Assembly: GCA_026397915.1 (NCBI GenBank)
Contig: JAPLTX010000061.1
Coordinates: 30,731-94,730, forward strand
From: Verrucomicrobiota bacterium
GTDB taxonomy: Bacteria; Verrucomicrobiota; Verrucomicrobiia; CAIQCK01
DNA length: 64,000 nucleotides
Reading direction: 5' to 3'
The notes beneath the pieces are model-generated. The model had not been told where the DNA came from, searched no databases, and saw only the letters and a program-made list of their open reading frames with translations. The first letter of the stretch is position 1; each line of letters opens with the position of its first letter. The translations under genes were made by a program, and so were the position numbers. Shown here piece by piece: positions 34,902 through 43,769 of this stretch.

Positions 34902-37900
34902 ATGAAACCAATTATCCGTATCGCGGCCTTTCTGTTGGCGGCTCTGCCTGCCCTTGCAGTGGAGGAGTTCAACATCGAAGCCCGCGATTTCGACGACGGC
35001 AATGTCCGCGTCAGCCTGAAAGGCCAGCCGTATGCCGATGCGCACTCGTGCATCTGGCACGGAGGCATCTCGCCGGACCGCGCGGAGTATGTCATCGAGT
35101 TTCCGGTGACGGCGGACTACACGCTGTCGGCGTTGTATGCGGCGCATGACTCGCGGCCGGTGGAGATCAGCGTGGACGGGAATGTGGCCCACAAAGGTTT
35201 CGCCGGCGTAACCGGCAGTTGGCAGACGAAGTCGGCCAAGTGGGAGAAGCAATGCACGCTGCGGATCGAGCGCGGCGCGCACAGCATCATGCTCCGGCGC
35301 GAAGGGGCGTTTCCACACATCTGCGCGCTGCGACTGCAAGTGCCTGATGGCGTGAAGCTGAAACGGCTCAGCCCGGAGCAGCGCGCCGAGCGGGCGCGGC
35401 TCAACGCGCTACGTGCGCGCGTGCAGGCGCAGGTGGCGTTGCTCAACAGCACCACGCCGGAATCGGTGCGACTGGCCATCGAGGACTTGGAGAGGACTTT
35501 CCCCAGCAAATATGACGCGGCGACGCACCGCAAGGCGCTGGCCGAGTATGAGAGCAAGCGCGCCGCGATGCTGAAGTTGCTTGCGGAAGGCAAACCTGCC
35601 GAGCCGACAGAGATCGAGAAGCTTCTGGCCGGTGTGCGCGCTGCGCTGCTGGCGAATCCGCTGCTCGACTTCGACAAACTGCTCGTGGTGCGGCGAACGC
35701 CCGCCACCGCCACCGGTTTCATTTCGGCGAACTATCTATGCCATGCTTCGATGCCGCGCAGCGGTCATGACAACGAAATCGCCATCCTCACCAACTTGCG
35801 CGGCCAGCCGAAACTGGAGCGGCTCTACAAGTCCGATGACAACCGCATCCTGCGTGACGTGCGTCTCGACTTCGGTGGCGACCGAATGCTCTTCTCCAGT
35901 ATTGACGATCGAAATCGCTGGGCCATTTTCCAGATTCGCAGTGACGGCGGCGGGCTTGAGCAGTTGACGCCGAAGAGTTTCCCCGACCTCGACTTCTTTG
36001 ACGCGTGTTACCTGCCGAGCGGCAAGCTCATCGTGGCCTCGACCGCGAACTATCAAGGCGTGCCCTGCCTCGGCGGCAATTACCACGTGGCGACGCTCTA
36101 CCTGCTTGATCCGACGGCGGGCACACTACAGCAGTTGACGTTCGACCAAGACCACGGCAACGACCCGGTCGTGCTCAACGACGGGCGTATGTCGTATCAA
36201 CGCTGGGAATACAGCGACATCCCGCATTATTTCTCGCGTCGGCGCATGAGCATGAATCCCGACGGCACCGGCCAGCTCGCGCTCTACGGCAGCAACTCGT
36301 GGTTCCCGACCGCGTTTCGCTTCGCGAAGCCCGTGCCCGATCATCCGACGCGGATGGTCGGCATCATCAGCGGCCATCACGATCACGGTGACTGCGGTCG
36401 GATGGCGCTCATGGATCCCGCGCTGGCGGGCGCGTATCCGTTCCGCTACCGGCCCGCGTCGAAGGAATGGGGCGAGGAAGGCAAGCCCATCGCCGTGACG
36501 CCGGAAATCCTGCCGGCGGAGCAGACGGGCTTCCTGCAACTCATCCCCGGCCACGGCAAGCCCGTCGCCGGCACGGTTTGCGACGCCATCATCAATCATC
36601 ATTACCTCAAGGAACTGCCATCGCTGACCACGCATCCGCATCCGCTCAGCAGCAAGTATTTCCTCGTCTCGATGAAACCGACGCCGCAAAGCCTGTGGGG
36701 CATCTATCTCGTGGACGTGTTCGACAACGCAACACTCATCGCGGAGTTCGAGGGCGCGGCGTTGTTCGAGCCGCAGCCGCTCGTCGCGCGCCCGCGACCG
36801 CCGGTGATTCCCGACCGCATCGTGCCGGAGAGCCGGATGGCGGAAGTTCACATTGCGGACATCTACAGCGGCCCCGGCCTGCAAGGCGTGCCGCGCGGCA
36901 CTGTCAAGACCCTGCGCGTCTTCGCCTATCACTTCGGCTACCTCAACAGAGCCGGTTTCGACCTCATCGGCATCAACTCCGGCTGGGACGTGAAACGCGT
37001 CCTCGGCACGGCGCGCGTCGAGGCCGATGGCTCCGCGTGTTTCCAGATTCCCGCCAACACACCCGTCTCGCTCCAACCGCTCGACGGCGAAGGCCGCGCG
37101 GTGCAATTGATGCGGAGCTGGCTCGTGGCCATGCCCGGCGAGCGCGTTTCCTGCGTTGGTTGTCACGAGCGCCGGATGGAAACGCTGCCGCTGCAACGCG
37201 CCGCCGCCGACAAGCGCAAGAGCCAGCCGCTCCAGCCGTGGTATGGCCCGCCGCGCCCGTTCGCCTTTGCGCACGAGGTGTTTCCGGTGCTTGAGAAATA
37301 CTGCATCGGCTGCCACGACAAGCCTGCGACCGTCGGCCCGCGTAGTAAGCCGTGTTTCAAGACTCCCGACGCCGCGTATGACACGCTTCATCCCTACATT
37401 CACCGTGCCGGCGTCGAGAGCGACATGGATTTGCTGACGCCGATGGAATACCACGCTTCGACAAGCCTGCTGCTCCAGATGCTGGAGAAGGGCCATCACG
37501 GCGTAAAACTCGACGACATGAGCCGTGAGGCGCGGGAGAGACTTTACTGCTGGATTGACCTGAACGTGCCGCGCATCGGCAGTTGGAGTCCGCCGAAGCT
37601 GGCGGAACTGGGCACGCCGAATCGCGCCGCAAAGCCGGCGAAAGGCAAAGCTCCGGCGAAACCGGCGTGCGAGTGCGACCAGGGCCAGCGCCGGCTCGAA
37701 CTCTCCAAGCTTTTCGCCAACAACAACACCGACACGGAAGCCGAGTTCAAGGCAGCGGAGGAAGCGTTCAAGAAGCGAACGCCAGTGAAGTTCGTCGCGC
37801 CGCCGACGATTGAGCCGGCCAAGCCCGACGGACTGAAGGCTGCGGACGCTTCGGTGGCTGCAACCGCCGCTCCACACGTCATCGAACTCGGTAACGGCAT

Positions 37901-38741
37901 TAAGATGACGCTCGCGCGGATTCTGGCGGGCGAGCTTGTCATGGGCAGCCTCGACGGCGCGCCGGATGAGCGCCCGCGCAGCGCCGTGCGCGTGAAGGAG
38001 CCATTCTGGATGGCCGTCACCGAAGTCACCAACGGCCAGTTCGCGCGGTTCGATCCAGAACACGACACGCGCTACGTGGACATGCACTACATGGACCACA
38101 CCGTCCCCGGCCACATCGCCAATCACCCCAACCAGCCCGTCGCGCGTGTCTCGTGGCAGCAAGCGATGCGTTTTTGCCAGTGGCTCAGCCGCAAGACCGG
38201 CTTGCGCATGACGCTGCCGACCGAGGCGCAGTGGGAATACGCCGCGCGCGCCGGCACCGACACGCAATTCTTCTACGGCACGATGGACAGCGACTTCAGC
38301 CGCTTCGCCAACCTCGCCGACCAATCGCTGCGCTGGTATCGAATGAGCTTCGACGGCCCCAGTGCCCTGCCAGTGCGCAAACCGTATCTGCCGGAAATGA
38401 ACTTCCCGCTGCACGACGAGCGGTTCCGCGACAAGTGGCACGTGGTGGACTACGTCGGCCAGACCGAGCTGAACGCGTGGGGCCTGCGCGACATGATTGG
38501 CAACGTCAGCGAATGGACCCGCTCCAGCTACCGCCCATATCCCTATCGCGAAGACGACGGCCGCAATGACGAGATCTTCGCCGGGCGCAAAGTGGCGCGC
38601 GGCGGTTCATGGGCCGACCGTCCCGCCGACGCCGGCTCCTCCGTGCGTCGCGCCTACGAGTCATGGCAAAAAGTCCACGACGTCGGCTTCCGCGTCATCT
38701 GCGAAGGCGAACTGGCTGTCAGCGTAAGCTCCATTCGATGA
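34902..38741 (+). CDS. HZS_alpha-like CxxCH protein fused to SUMF1 domain
   Basis: 1279 residues from the ATG at 34902, with a signal peptide (IAAFLLAALPALA). A beta-sandwich N-terminus (25-140) and a helical section lead into a beta-propeller-like region of the kind named after hydrazine synthase alpha (VLNDGRMSYQRWEY, GHHDHGDCGRMALMD). Two haem-binding motifs follow: CVGCH at 751 and CIGCH at 801. From about 975 to the end is a sulfatase-modifying-factor/FGE-type domain (MGSLDGAPDERP, LPTEAQWEYAARAG, NVSEWTRSSYRPY, RGGSWADRP). It is probably a periplasmic dihaem protein. The family name does not imply anammox; such genes are frequent in Verrucomicrobia and Planctomycetes with unknown substrates. 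Confidence 0.85.
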   Translation: MKPIIRIAAFLLAALPALAVEEFNIEARDFDDGNVRVSLKGQPYADAHSCIWHGGISPDRAEYVIEFPVTADYTLSALYAAHDSRPVEISVDGNVAHKGFAGVTGSWQTKSAKWEKQCTLRIERGAHSIMLRREGAFPHICALRLQVPDGVKLKRLSPEQRAERARLNALRARVQAQVALLNSTTPESVRLAIEDLERTFPSKYDAATHRKALAEYESKRAAMLKLLAEGKPAEPTEIEKLLAGVRAALLANPLLDFDKLLVVRRTPATATGFISANYLCHASMPRSGHDNEIAILTNLRGQPKLERLYKSDDNRILRDVRLDFGGDRMLFSSIDDRNRWAIFQIRSDGGGLEQLTPKSFPDLDFFDACYLPSGKLIVASTANYQGVPCLGGNYHVATLYLLDPTAGTLQQLTFDQDHGNDPVVLNDGRMSYQRWEYSDIPHYFSRRRMSMNPDGTGQLALYGSNSWFPTAFRFAKPVPDHPTRMVGIISGHHDHGDCGRMALMDPALAGAYPFRYRPASKEWGEEGKPIAVTPEILPAEQTGFLQLIPGHGKPVAGTVCDAIINHHYLKELPSLTTHPHPLSSKYFLVSMKPTPQSLWGIYLVDVFDNATLIAEFEGAALFEPQPLVARPRPPVIPDRIVPESRMAEVHIADIYSGPGLQGVPRGTVKTLRVFAYHFGYLNRAGFDLIGINSGWDVKRVLGTARVEADGSACFQIPANTPVSLQPLDGEGRAVQLMRSWLVAMPGERVSCVGCHERRMETLPLQRAAADKRKSQPLQPWYGPPRPFAFAHEVFPVLEKYCIGCHDKPATVGPRSKPCFKTPDAAYDTLHPYIHRAGVESDMDLLTPMEYHASTSLLLQMLEKGHHGVKLDDMSREARERLYCWIDLNVPRIGSWSPPKLAELGTPNRAAKPAKGKAPAKPACECDQGQRRLELSKLFANNNTDTEAEFKAAEEAFKKRTPVKFVAPPTIEPAKPDGLKAADASVAATAAPHVIELGNGIKMTLARILAGELVMGSLDGAPDERPRSAVRVKEPFWMAVTEVTNGQFARFDPEHDTRYVDMHYMDHTVPGHIANHPNQPVARVSWQQAMRFCQWLSRKTGLRMTLPTEAQWEYAARAGTDTQFFYGTMDSDFSRFANLADQSLRWYRMSFDGPSALPVRKPYLPEMNFPLHDERFRDKWHVVDYVGQTELNAWGLRDMIGNVSEWTRSSYRPYPYREDDGRNDEIFAGRKVARGGSWADRPADAGSSVRRAYESWQKVHDVGFRVICEGELAVSVSSIR

Positions 38742-38752
38742 GCCGACGGCGC

Positions 38753-38794
38753 GGCCAAAATTTGATGATGATTTGGCCAGAAACTCTATGGCGT
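38753..38794 (+). promoter_or_regulatory. Conserved 42-bp upstream element, copy 2
   Basis: It matches 34801-34842 at about 37 of 42 positions, including a 23-base identical core (38772-38794). The two GGCCA half-sites are again 22 bases apart. It lies 12 bases after the first HZS_alpha-like gene and 70 bases before the start of the second, so it probably gives the second gene its own regulated promoter. Confidence 0.65.
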
Positions 38795-38866
38795 TGGTGG
38801 GTGGATTCTCGTAAACTGTCCGCGGTAACCACAAGATTGTCTTATGCCTTTCATGGGAGAGCTGTC

Positions 38867-41713
38867 ATGAAGAAGATCAAGCTGATCATGGGATTGATGA
38901 TGGCTTGCGCCGGCGTTGCGGTGGTGTCGGCTGCGGCTCCGGGGTTTGTCGTGCGCGCCGACCAGCCGAACATCGTCACGTTTCCGGTGCAGGAGGCGAA
39001 GTTCGCGCGGTTTGTCGTCCACGCCAGCAGCGGCGGCCAGCCGTGCGTGGACGAACTGGAAGTTTACGGCGCGGACGGGAAGCGCAATCTCGCGTTGGCC
39101 AAGGACGGCGCGAAGGCCAGTGCGTCGTCGTGCCTGAGCGGTCACGCCATCCACAAGATCGAGCATCTCAACGACGGGCTTTACGGCAACGCGCACAGTT
39201 GGATCGCGGCGACGGGCAGCGAGGAGTGGGCGCAGATCGAACTGCCAACCGCAGCACAGGTTGCAAAGATCGTGTTCTCGCGCGACCGCGAGGGGCACTA
39301 TCGCGACCGTGTGCCGGTGGATTTTGAGGTCCGCCTTTCCCTCGACGGCAACCAGTGGAAGACCGTCAGCAAGGTGAAGGCGACCAACCTGGCCGCTGGG
39401 CGCCCAGCCGCGCCCTACGTCCCGCCTGCGCCATTGCCGGAACCGGTGACGCACGACGGGCTGGTGCGCTACTCCTTCCTGTGCGAGCGCGCGACGTGGC
39501 AGCGGATTAGCACGACGGACCATCTCTCGCCGCTGTTCAAGGATCGGCCGGCGCTACCGGGTGGAGAACCGTATTGGGAACGCATCGCAAGGATGAAACC
39601 AGCGGAGCGCGTGCTGACGCAGATGGCGGAGATGATCGCGCGGCTCGCGGCGAAAGGCGTGGATATCGCAGGCGAGCGGAAGGAGTTGGCAGCGTTGCGT
39701 CAGCGACTGACGGTGGGTGAGGATGAGGCGCTTTATCTCGACGCGCGGCTGGCGAAGCGGCGGCTGATGTTCCGCGATCCAGACCTCGTGGCGTTGCAGA
39801 AGGTGCTGTTCGTCAAACGCCATCCATATCTTTCATCGCACAACTACAGCGACGTGCTCGACTCGCAGTTCAAGCCAGGCGGCGGCATCTGCGTGCTGGA
39901 CGTGCCGCAACGCGACGGGCGGCTGGAGCCGGCGGCGGCGAAGCTGACAACGCTCTTCGACGCCACCAACGGCATCGCGCGCGACGCAATGGCGGATTTC
40001 GAGGCGCGGAAGGTTTACTTCGCCTACCGGCCGCAGAAAAGCCGCGAAGGCGAACAGGAGCCTTACTGGCACCTGATGGCGATGGACGCTGGCGGCGGCA
40101 AGGCGCGGCAACTCACCGACGGGCCGTTCCATGATTATTATCCGTGTCCGCTGCCTGACGGCGGATTGGCGTTCATCTCAACGCGCTGCCGGGCGCGTTT
40201 CCTCTGCTGGCGGCCGCAGGCGTTCGTTCTTTTCCGCTTGGACGGTGCCGACATTCGGCCGCTGTCGTTCGCCAACCTCAGCGAGTGGACGCCGACGGTG
40301 GCCCGTGACGGGCGCATCCTTTGGACGCGGTCGGAGTATCTCGACAAGGGCGCGGACTTCGGCCACACGCTCTGGGCGGTGCGGCCCGACGGCACGCACC
40401 CGGAGCTAATCTTCGGCAACAACACGCCCAACTGCTACATCAACGGCCGCGAGGTGCCCGGCACGCACGAGATTCTCTGCACCATCTTCTCGCACGGCGG
40501 CGATCACAACGGGCCGCTGGGTCTGGTGGACCTCGCGAAGGCAAGAGCGCCGTTCGACTCCAACGCGGTCACGAACATCACGCCCGACACGACGCCGCGC
40601 TACAACATGAACTGGCCGCGGCAGGAGTGCTGGCGCGACCCGGTGCCGGTGACGCGCGATTATTTTCTCGCCAGCCACGCGCCGGCGGATCGGTTCGGGC
40701 TTTACGTCGCGGACCGTTGGGGAAACCGCGAGCTGCTCTATCTCGATCCGGACATCGGCAGCATGTGTCCAACGCTGTTGCGGCCGGAACCGAAGCCACC
40801 AGTGCTCGGCGACAGCGTGCCGACGCTGGCCAGCGCCGAACTCGGCCAGTTCACCGTCGCCGATGTCTATCAGGGTTTGGAGCCGGCGGTGACGCGCGGG
40901 AAGGTGAAATACATCCGCGTCTGCCAGGAAGTGCGTGCGGACCTGGAGCGGCTGGCCAGCGGCGAGTATCGCCGGGACCACGGACCGGTGTTCGCCGATT
41001 TTTACGCCACGCCAATCCACAAGGTCAGGGGTCCATTCGGCTGGCCGAGCTACGTCGCGAAGACAGCACTCGGCCTCGTGCCGGTGGAGGCAGACGGCTC
41101 GGCGAGCTTTTACGCGCCGGCGGGTAAGGTGCTCTACTTCCAGACGCTCGACGAAAACTTCAACGAACTGCAACGGATGCGAAGTGTGACGCAGTTGCAG
41201 CCGGGCGAGCAACGCGGCTGCGTCGGCTGCCATGAGCATCGCCAGACCGCCGCGCCAGTGCGACAAACGATCGCCGCGCTCCGCCCGCCGAGCACGCTCC
41301 AAGCGCCGCCGTGGGGCGCGGTGCCGTTCGCTTACGAGCAGGTCGTGCAGCCGGTGTGGAACGCGAAGTGCGTCCGGTGCCACGACGCGAGCCACACGCG
41401 CGGCATCAACCTGACCGCCACGCTTGATGCTGACCGCGTGCCCGTGTCCTACCGCACGTTAATCGCCGGCGGCTGGGTCCACTACTTCGATTTCACGTAT
41501 GGGCTGCGGCACTCCAAAGCGGAGCCGATGAGTTTCGGCACGCTCAAGAGCCGCCTCTGGCAGGTGCTCGATGCCGGCCATCACGACGTAAAACTCACCC
41601 GCGACGAGATACACGCGGTGAAGTGCTGGATTGACCTGAACTGTCCGCTCTGGCCCGATTATATCCCACGCGACCAGCGTCCGCGCGCATCGCAAGTCAC
41701 CAAGGCCGATTGA
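38867..41713 (+). CDS. HZS_alpha-like CxxCH protein with discoidin-like N-terminus
   Basis: 948 residues, ATG at 38867 with GGGAGA seven bases upstream and a signal peptide (MMACAGVAVVSAAAP). Residues about 30-170 resemble an F5/8-type C (discoidin) carbohydrate-binding domain (ARFVVHASSGGQPCVDELEVYG, split by a tight turn, then VDFEVRLSLDGNQW). A propeller-like HZS_alpha region follows (LTDGPFHDYYPCPLPDGGL, ISTRCRARFLCW, FSHGGDHNGPLGLVDL). Haem motifs CVGCH at 785 and CVRCH at 835 lie near the C-terminus. It shares its upstream element and domain order with the 34902 gene but has no SUMF1 domain. Probable role: periplasmic oxidoreductase or electron carrier acting on a glycan-related substrate; the substrate is unknown. 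Confidence 0.83.
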   Translation: MKKIKLIMGLMMACAGVAVVSAAAPGFVVRADQPNIVTFPVQEAKFARFVVHASSGGQPCVDELEVYGADGKRNLALAKDGAKASASSCLSGHAIHKIEHLNDGLYGNAHSWIAATGSEEWAQIELPTAAQVAKIVFSRDREGHYRDRVPVDFEVRLSLDGNQWKTVSKVKATNLAAGRPAAPYVPPAPLPEPVTHDGLVRYSFLCERATWQRISTTDHLSPLFKDRPALPGGEPYWERIARMKPAERVLTQMAEMIARLAAKGVDIAGERKELAALRQRLTVGEDEALYLDARLAKRRLMFRDPDLVALQKVLFVKRHPYLSSHNYSDVLDSQFKPGGGICVLDVPQRDGRLEPAAAKLTTLFDATNGIARDAMADFEARKVYFAYRPQKSREGEQEPYWHLMAMDAGGGKARQLTDGPFHDYYPCPLPDGGLAFISTRCRARFLCWRPQAFVLFRLDGADIRPLSFANLSEWTPTVARDGRILWTRSEYLDKGADFGHTLWAVRPDGTHPELIFGNNTPNCYINGREVPGTHEILCTIFSHGGDHNGPLGLVDLAKARAPFDSNAVTNITPDTTPRYNMNWPRQECWRDPVPVTRDYFLASHAPADRFGLYVADRWGNRELLYLDPDIGSMCPTLLRPEPKPPVLGDSVPTLASAELGQFTVADVYQGLEPAVTRGKVKYIRVCQEVRADLERLASGEYRRDHGPVFADFYATPIHKVRGPFGWPSYVAKTALGLVPVEADGSASFYAPAGKVLYFQTLDENFNELQRMRSVTQLQPGEQRGCVGCHEHRQTAAPVRQTIAALRPPSTLQAPPWGAVPFAYEQVVQPVWNAKCVRCHDASHTRGINLTATLDADRVPVSYRTLIAGGWVHYFDFTYGLRHSKAEPMSFGTLKSRLWQVLDAGHHDVKLTRDEIHAVKCWIDLNCPLWPDYIPRDQRPRASQVTKAD

Positions 41714-41778
41714 CGGCGCGCGTGTCGTGGAGGTATTACCCAAAAGTGGGATTGACCTCGCACGGCATTTGTGGGGAT

Positions 41779-41794
41779 ATATGCGCAAGCATAT
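41779..41794. promoter_or_regulatory. Short palindrome upstream of the propeller-dihaem gene
   Basis: ATATGC-GCAA-GCATAT lies 52 bases before the 41846 start. The 6-bp arms are perfect and AT-rich against a GC-rich background, which suits a regulator site or part of a promoter. There is no second copy in the window to support it. Confidence 0.35.
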
Positions 41795-41845
41795 TGGACG
41801 ATTGGGCCATGCTCGAAGTAGAACGAACGACGTGAAGAAAGCTCT

Positions 41846-43741
41846 ATGAAACAGAACCTCCTCAAGCTCGGCGCAGCACTGATTCTGACTTCCCTCTGCT
41901 TGACCAGCACACCCTCGGCAACGGCCGGGCTTTTCGGTTCGCGCTCCAAGAGCGGATGGCTTTCGCCCACGGCGCTGGTAGCGACGGCCGACGGCAAGAC
42001 GCTGTTTGTCGCCTGCGCTACAGCCAACCAAGTTGCGACCTTTGACATCGCCAGCGGCAAGGTCGCACGCACTCTCAACGTGCCCGCCTCGCCGCTGGGC
42101 CTGGTGCTCTCCGCCGACGGCAAACAACTCTTTGTCACCTGCGCTGCCCCGTCGAGCAGCGTGTGCATCGTGGATACCGGAGCGAATAAGATCGTTGCCA
42201 CCATTCCAACCGGCCACACGGCGATGGCGCCGGTGCTCAGTCCGGACGGCAAAACGCTTTACGTATGCAACCGTTTTAACAACTGCGTTTCGGTGATTGA
42301 TCTGGCACAGCGCAAGGAAGTCAGCCGTGTCGCGGTTCCCCGCGAACCTGTGGCCGCCGCGGTGACGCCGGACGGCAAGCTGTTGCTGGTGGCCAACCAT
42401 CTGCACACCGGTCGCGCCGACGCCGACGTGGTGGCTGCGGTGGTCACGATCATTGACACCGCCAGCGGCAAGGTGCTTAAAGACATCGCGCTGCCCAACG
42501 GCAGCGGCCTGCTGCGCGACGTCCGCGTTTCGCCCGACGGCAAGTTCGCCTGCGTCACACACGTCCTGGCCCGGTTCCATCTGCCGACGACCCAGCTTGA
42601 GCGCGGATGGATGAACACCAACGCGTTGAGCATCATTGATCTCACCAAGTGCGCGTTGTTCAACACCGTGCTCCTCGACAATGTGGACAGCGGCGCGGCC
42701 AACCCGTGGGCCGCCGCCTGGAGCGCCGATGGCAAGCAAATCTGCGTCACCCACGCCGGCACGCACGAGGTCAGCGTAATTGACGCCCCGGCGCTGCTGG
42801 AGAAGCTGGCGAAGATGCCGGCGGCGATTGATCCCAACGCCAAGATTGACTACAACGCCGCGTCGCGCGTGGCGGCTGATGTGCCAAACGACCTCTCGTT
42901 CCTCGTCGGCGTGCGCAACCGCATCAAGCTCCACGACAACGGCCCGCGCGCCATCGCGCTCGTTGACAAGAAGATTTACACGGCCAATTATTTCTCCGAT
43001 TCGCTCAGCGTGATTGACCAGGCGGCGCCGAATGTCACCGCAGCCTCCATCCCGCTCGGCGCGAAGCGCACGATGACCACGGTCCGCAAGGGCGAAACGT
43101 TGTGGAATGATGCCACGATGTGTTTCCAAGGCTGGCAGAGCTGCTCGAGCTGCCATTCCTCCGACGCGCGCACGGACGCTTTGAACTGGGACCTGCTCAA
43201 CGACGGCATCGGCAATCCCAAGAACAGCAAGAGCATGTTGTTGGTGCATAAGACGCCCCCGTCAATGAGCATGGGCGTGCGCGATACCGCCGACACCGCC
43301 GTGCGGGCCGGCATCAAGAACATCCTCTTCGCCGTCCGCCCGGAAGAGGACGCCAAAGCGATCGAGGAATTTCTCAAGTCGCTCCAGCCGATTCCCAGCC
43401 CTTACTTGGAGAAAGGCAAACTCTCCGCTGCGGCGCAGCGGGGCAAGAAGTTATTTTTCGACAAAACCGTCGGTTGTGCCGAGTGCCATCCATCGGGACT
43501 GTTCACCAGTCTAAAATCCTACGATGTCGGCACGCGCGGCCAGTTCGACAAGCCCGAAGACATCTTCGACACGCCGACGCTGGTCGAAGGCTGGCGCACT
43601 GCGCCCTACCTGCACGACGGCTCGGCGACCACGATGCGCGATGTGTTGACCACGCGCAATCCGAACGACAAGCACGGCAAGACCAAACATCTGTCGCCGC
43701 AACAGACTGACGATCTTGCCGCGTATCTGTTGTCGCTCTGA
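41846..43741 (+). CDS. Secreted YVTN beta-propeller with MauG-like dihaem C-terminus
   Basis: 631 residues with a signal peptide (ILTSLCLTSTPSATA). Residues about 35-330 are a seven-bladed propeller of YVTN type (VATADGKTLFVACATANQV, LSPDGKTLYVCNRFNN). Residues about 410-631 resemble dihaem cytochrome c peroxidase/MauG proteins, with CSSCH at 433 and CAECH at 544 and a final DDLAAYLLSL helix typical of cytochrome c domains. It sits between two HZS_alpha-like genes. It could pass electrons to or from those haem proteins or oxidise a substrate with peroxide. Confidence 0.85.
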   Translation: MKQNLLKLGAALILTSLCLTSTPSATAGLFGSRSKSGWLSPTALVATADGKTLFVACATANQVATFDIASGKVARTLNVPASPLGLVLSADGKQLFVTCAAPSSSVCIVDTGANKIVATIPTGHTAMAPVLSPDGKTLYVCNRFNNCVSVIDLAQRKEVSRVAVPREPVAAAVTPDGKLLLVANHLHTGRADADVVAAVVTIIDTASGKVLKDIALPNGSGLLRDVRVSPDGKFACVTHVLARFHLPTTQLERGWMNTNALSIIDLTKCALFNTVLLDNVDSGAANPWAAAWSADGKQICVTHAGTHEVSVIDAPALLEKLAKMPAAIDPNAKIDYNAASRVAADVPNDLSFLVGVRNRIKLHDNGPRAIALVDKKIYTANYFSDSLSVIDQAAPNVTAASIPLGAKRTMTTVRKGETLWNDATMCFQGWQSCSSCHSSDARTDALNWDLLNDGIGNPKNSKSMLLVHKTPPSMSMGVRDTADTAVRAGIKNILFAVRPEEDAKAIEEFLKSLQPIPSPYLEKGKLSAAAQRGKKLFFDKTVGCAECHPSGLFTSLKSYDVGTRGQFDKPEDIFDTPTLVEGWRTAPYLHDGSATTMRDVLTTRNPNDKHGKTKHLSPQQTDDLAAYLLSL

Positions 43742-43769
43742 CGCGCCGCGGCGCGCGGCTGGGAAACAA

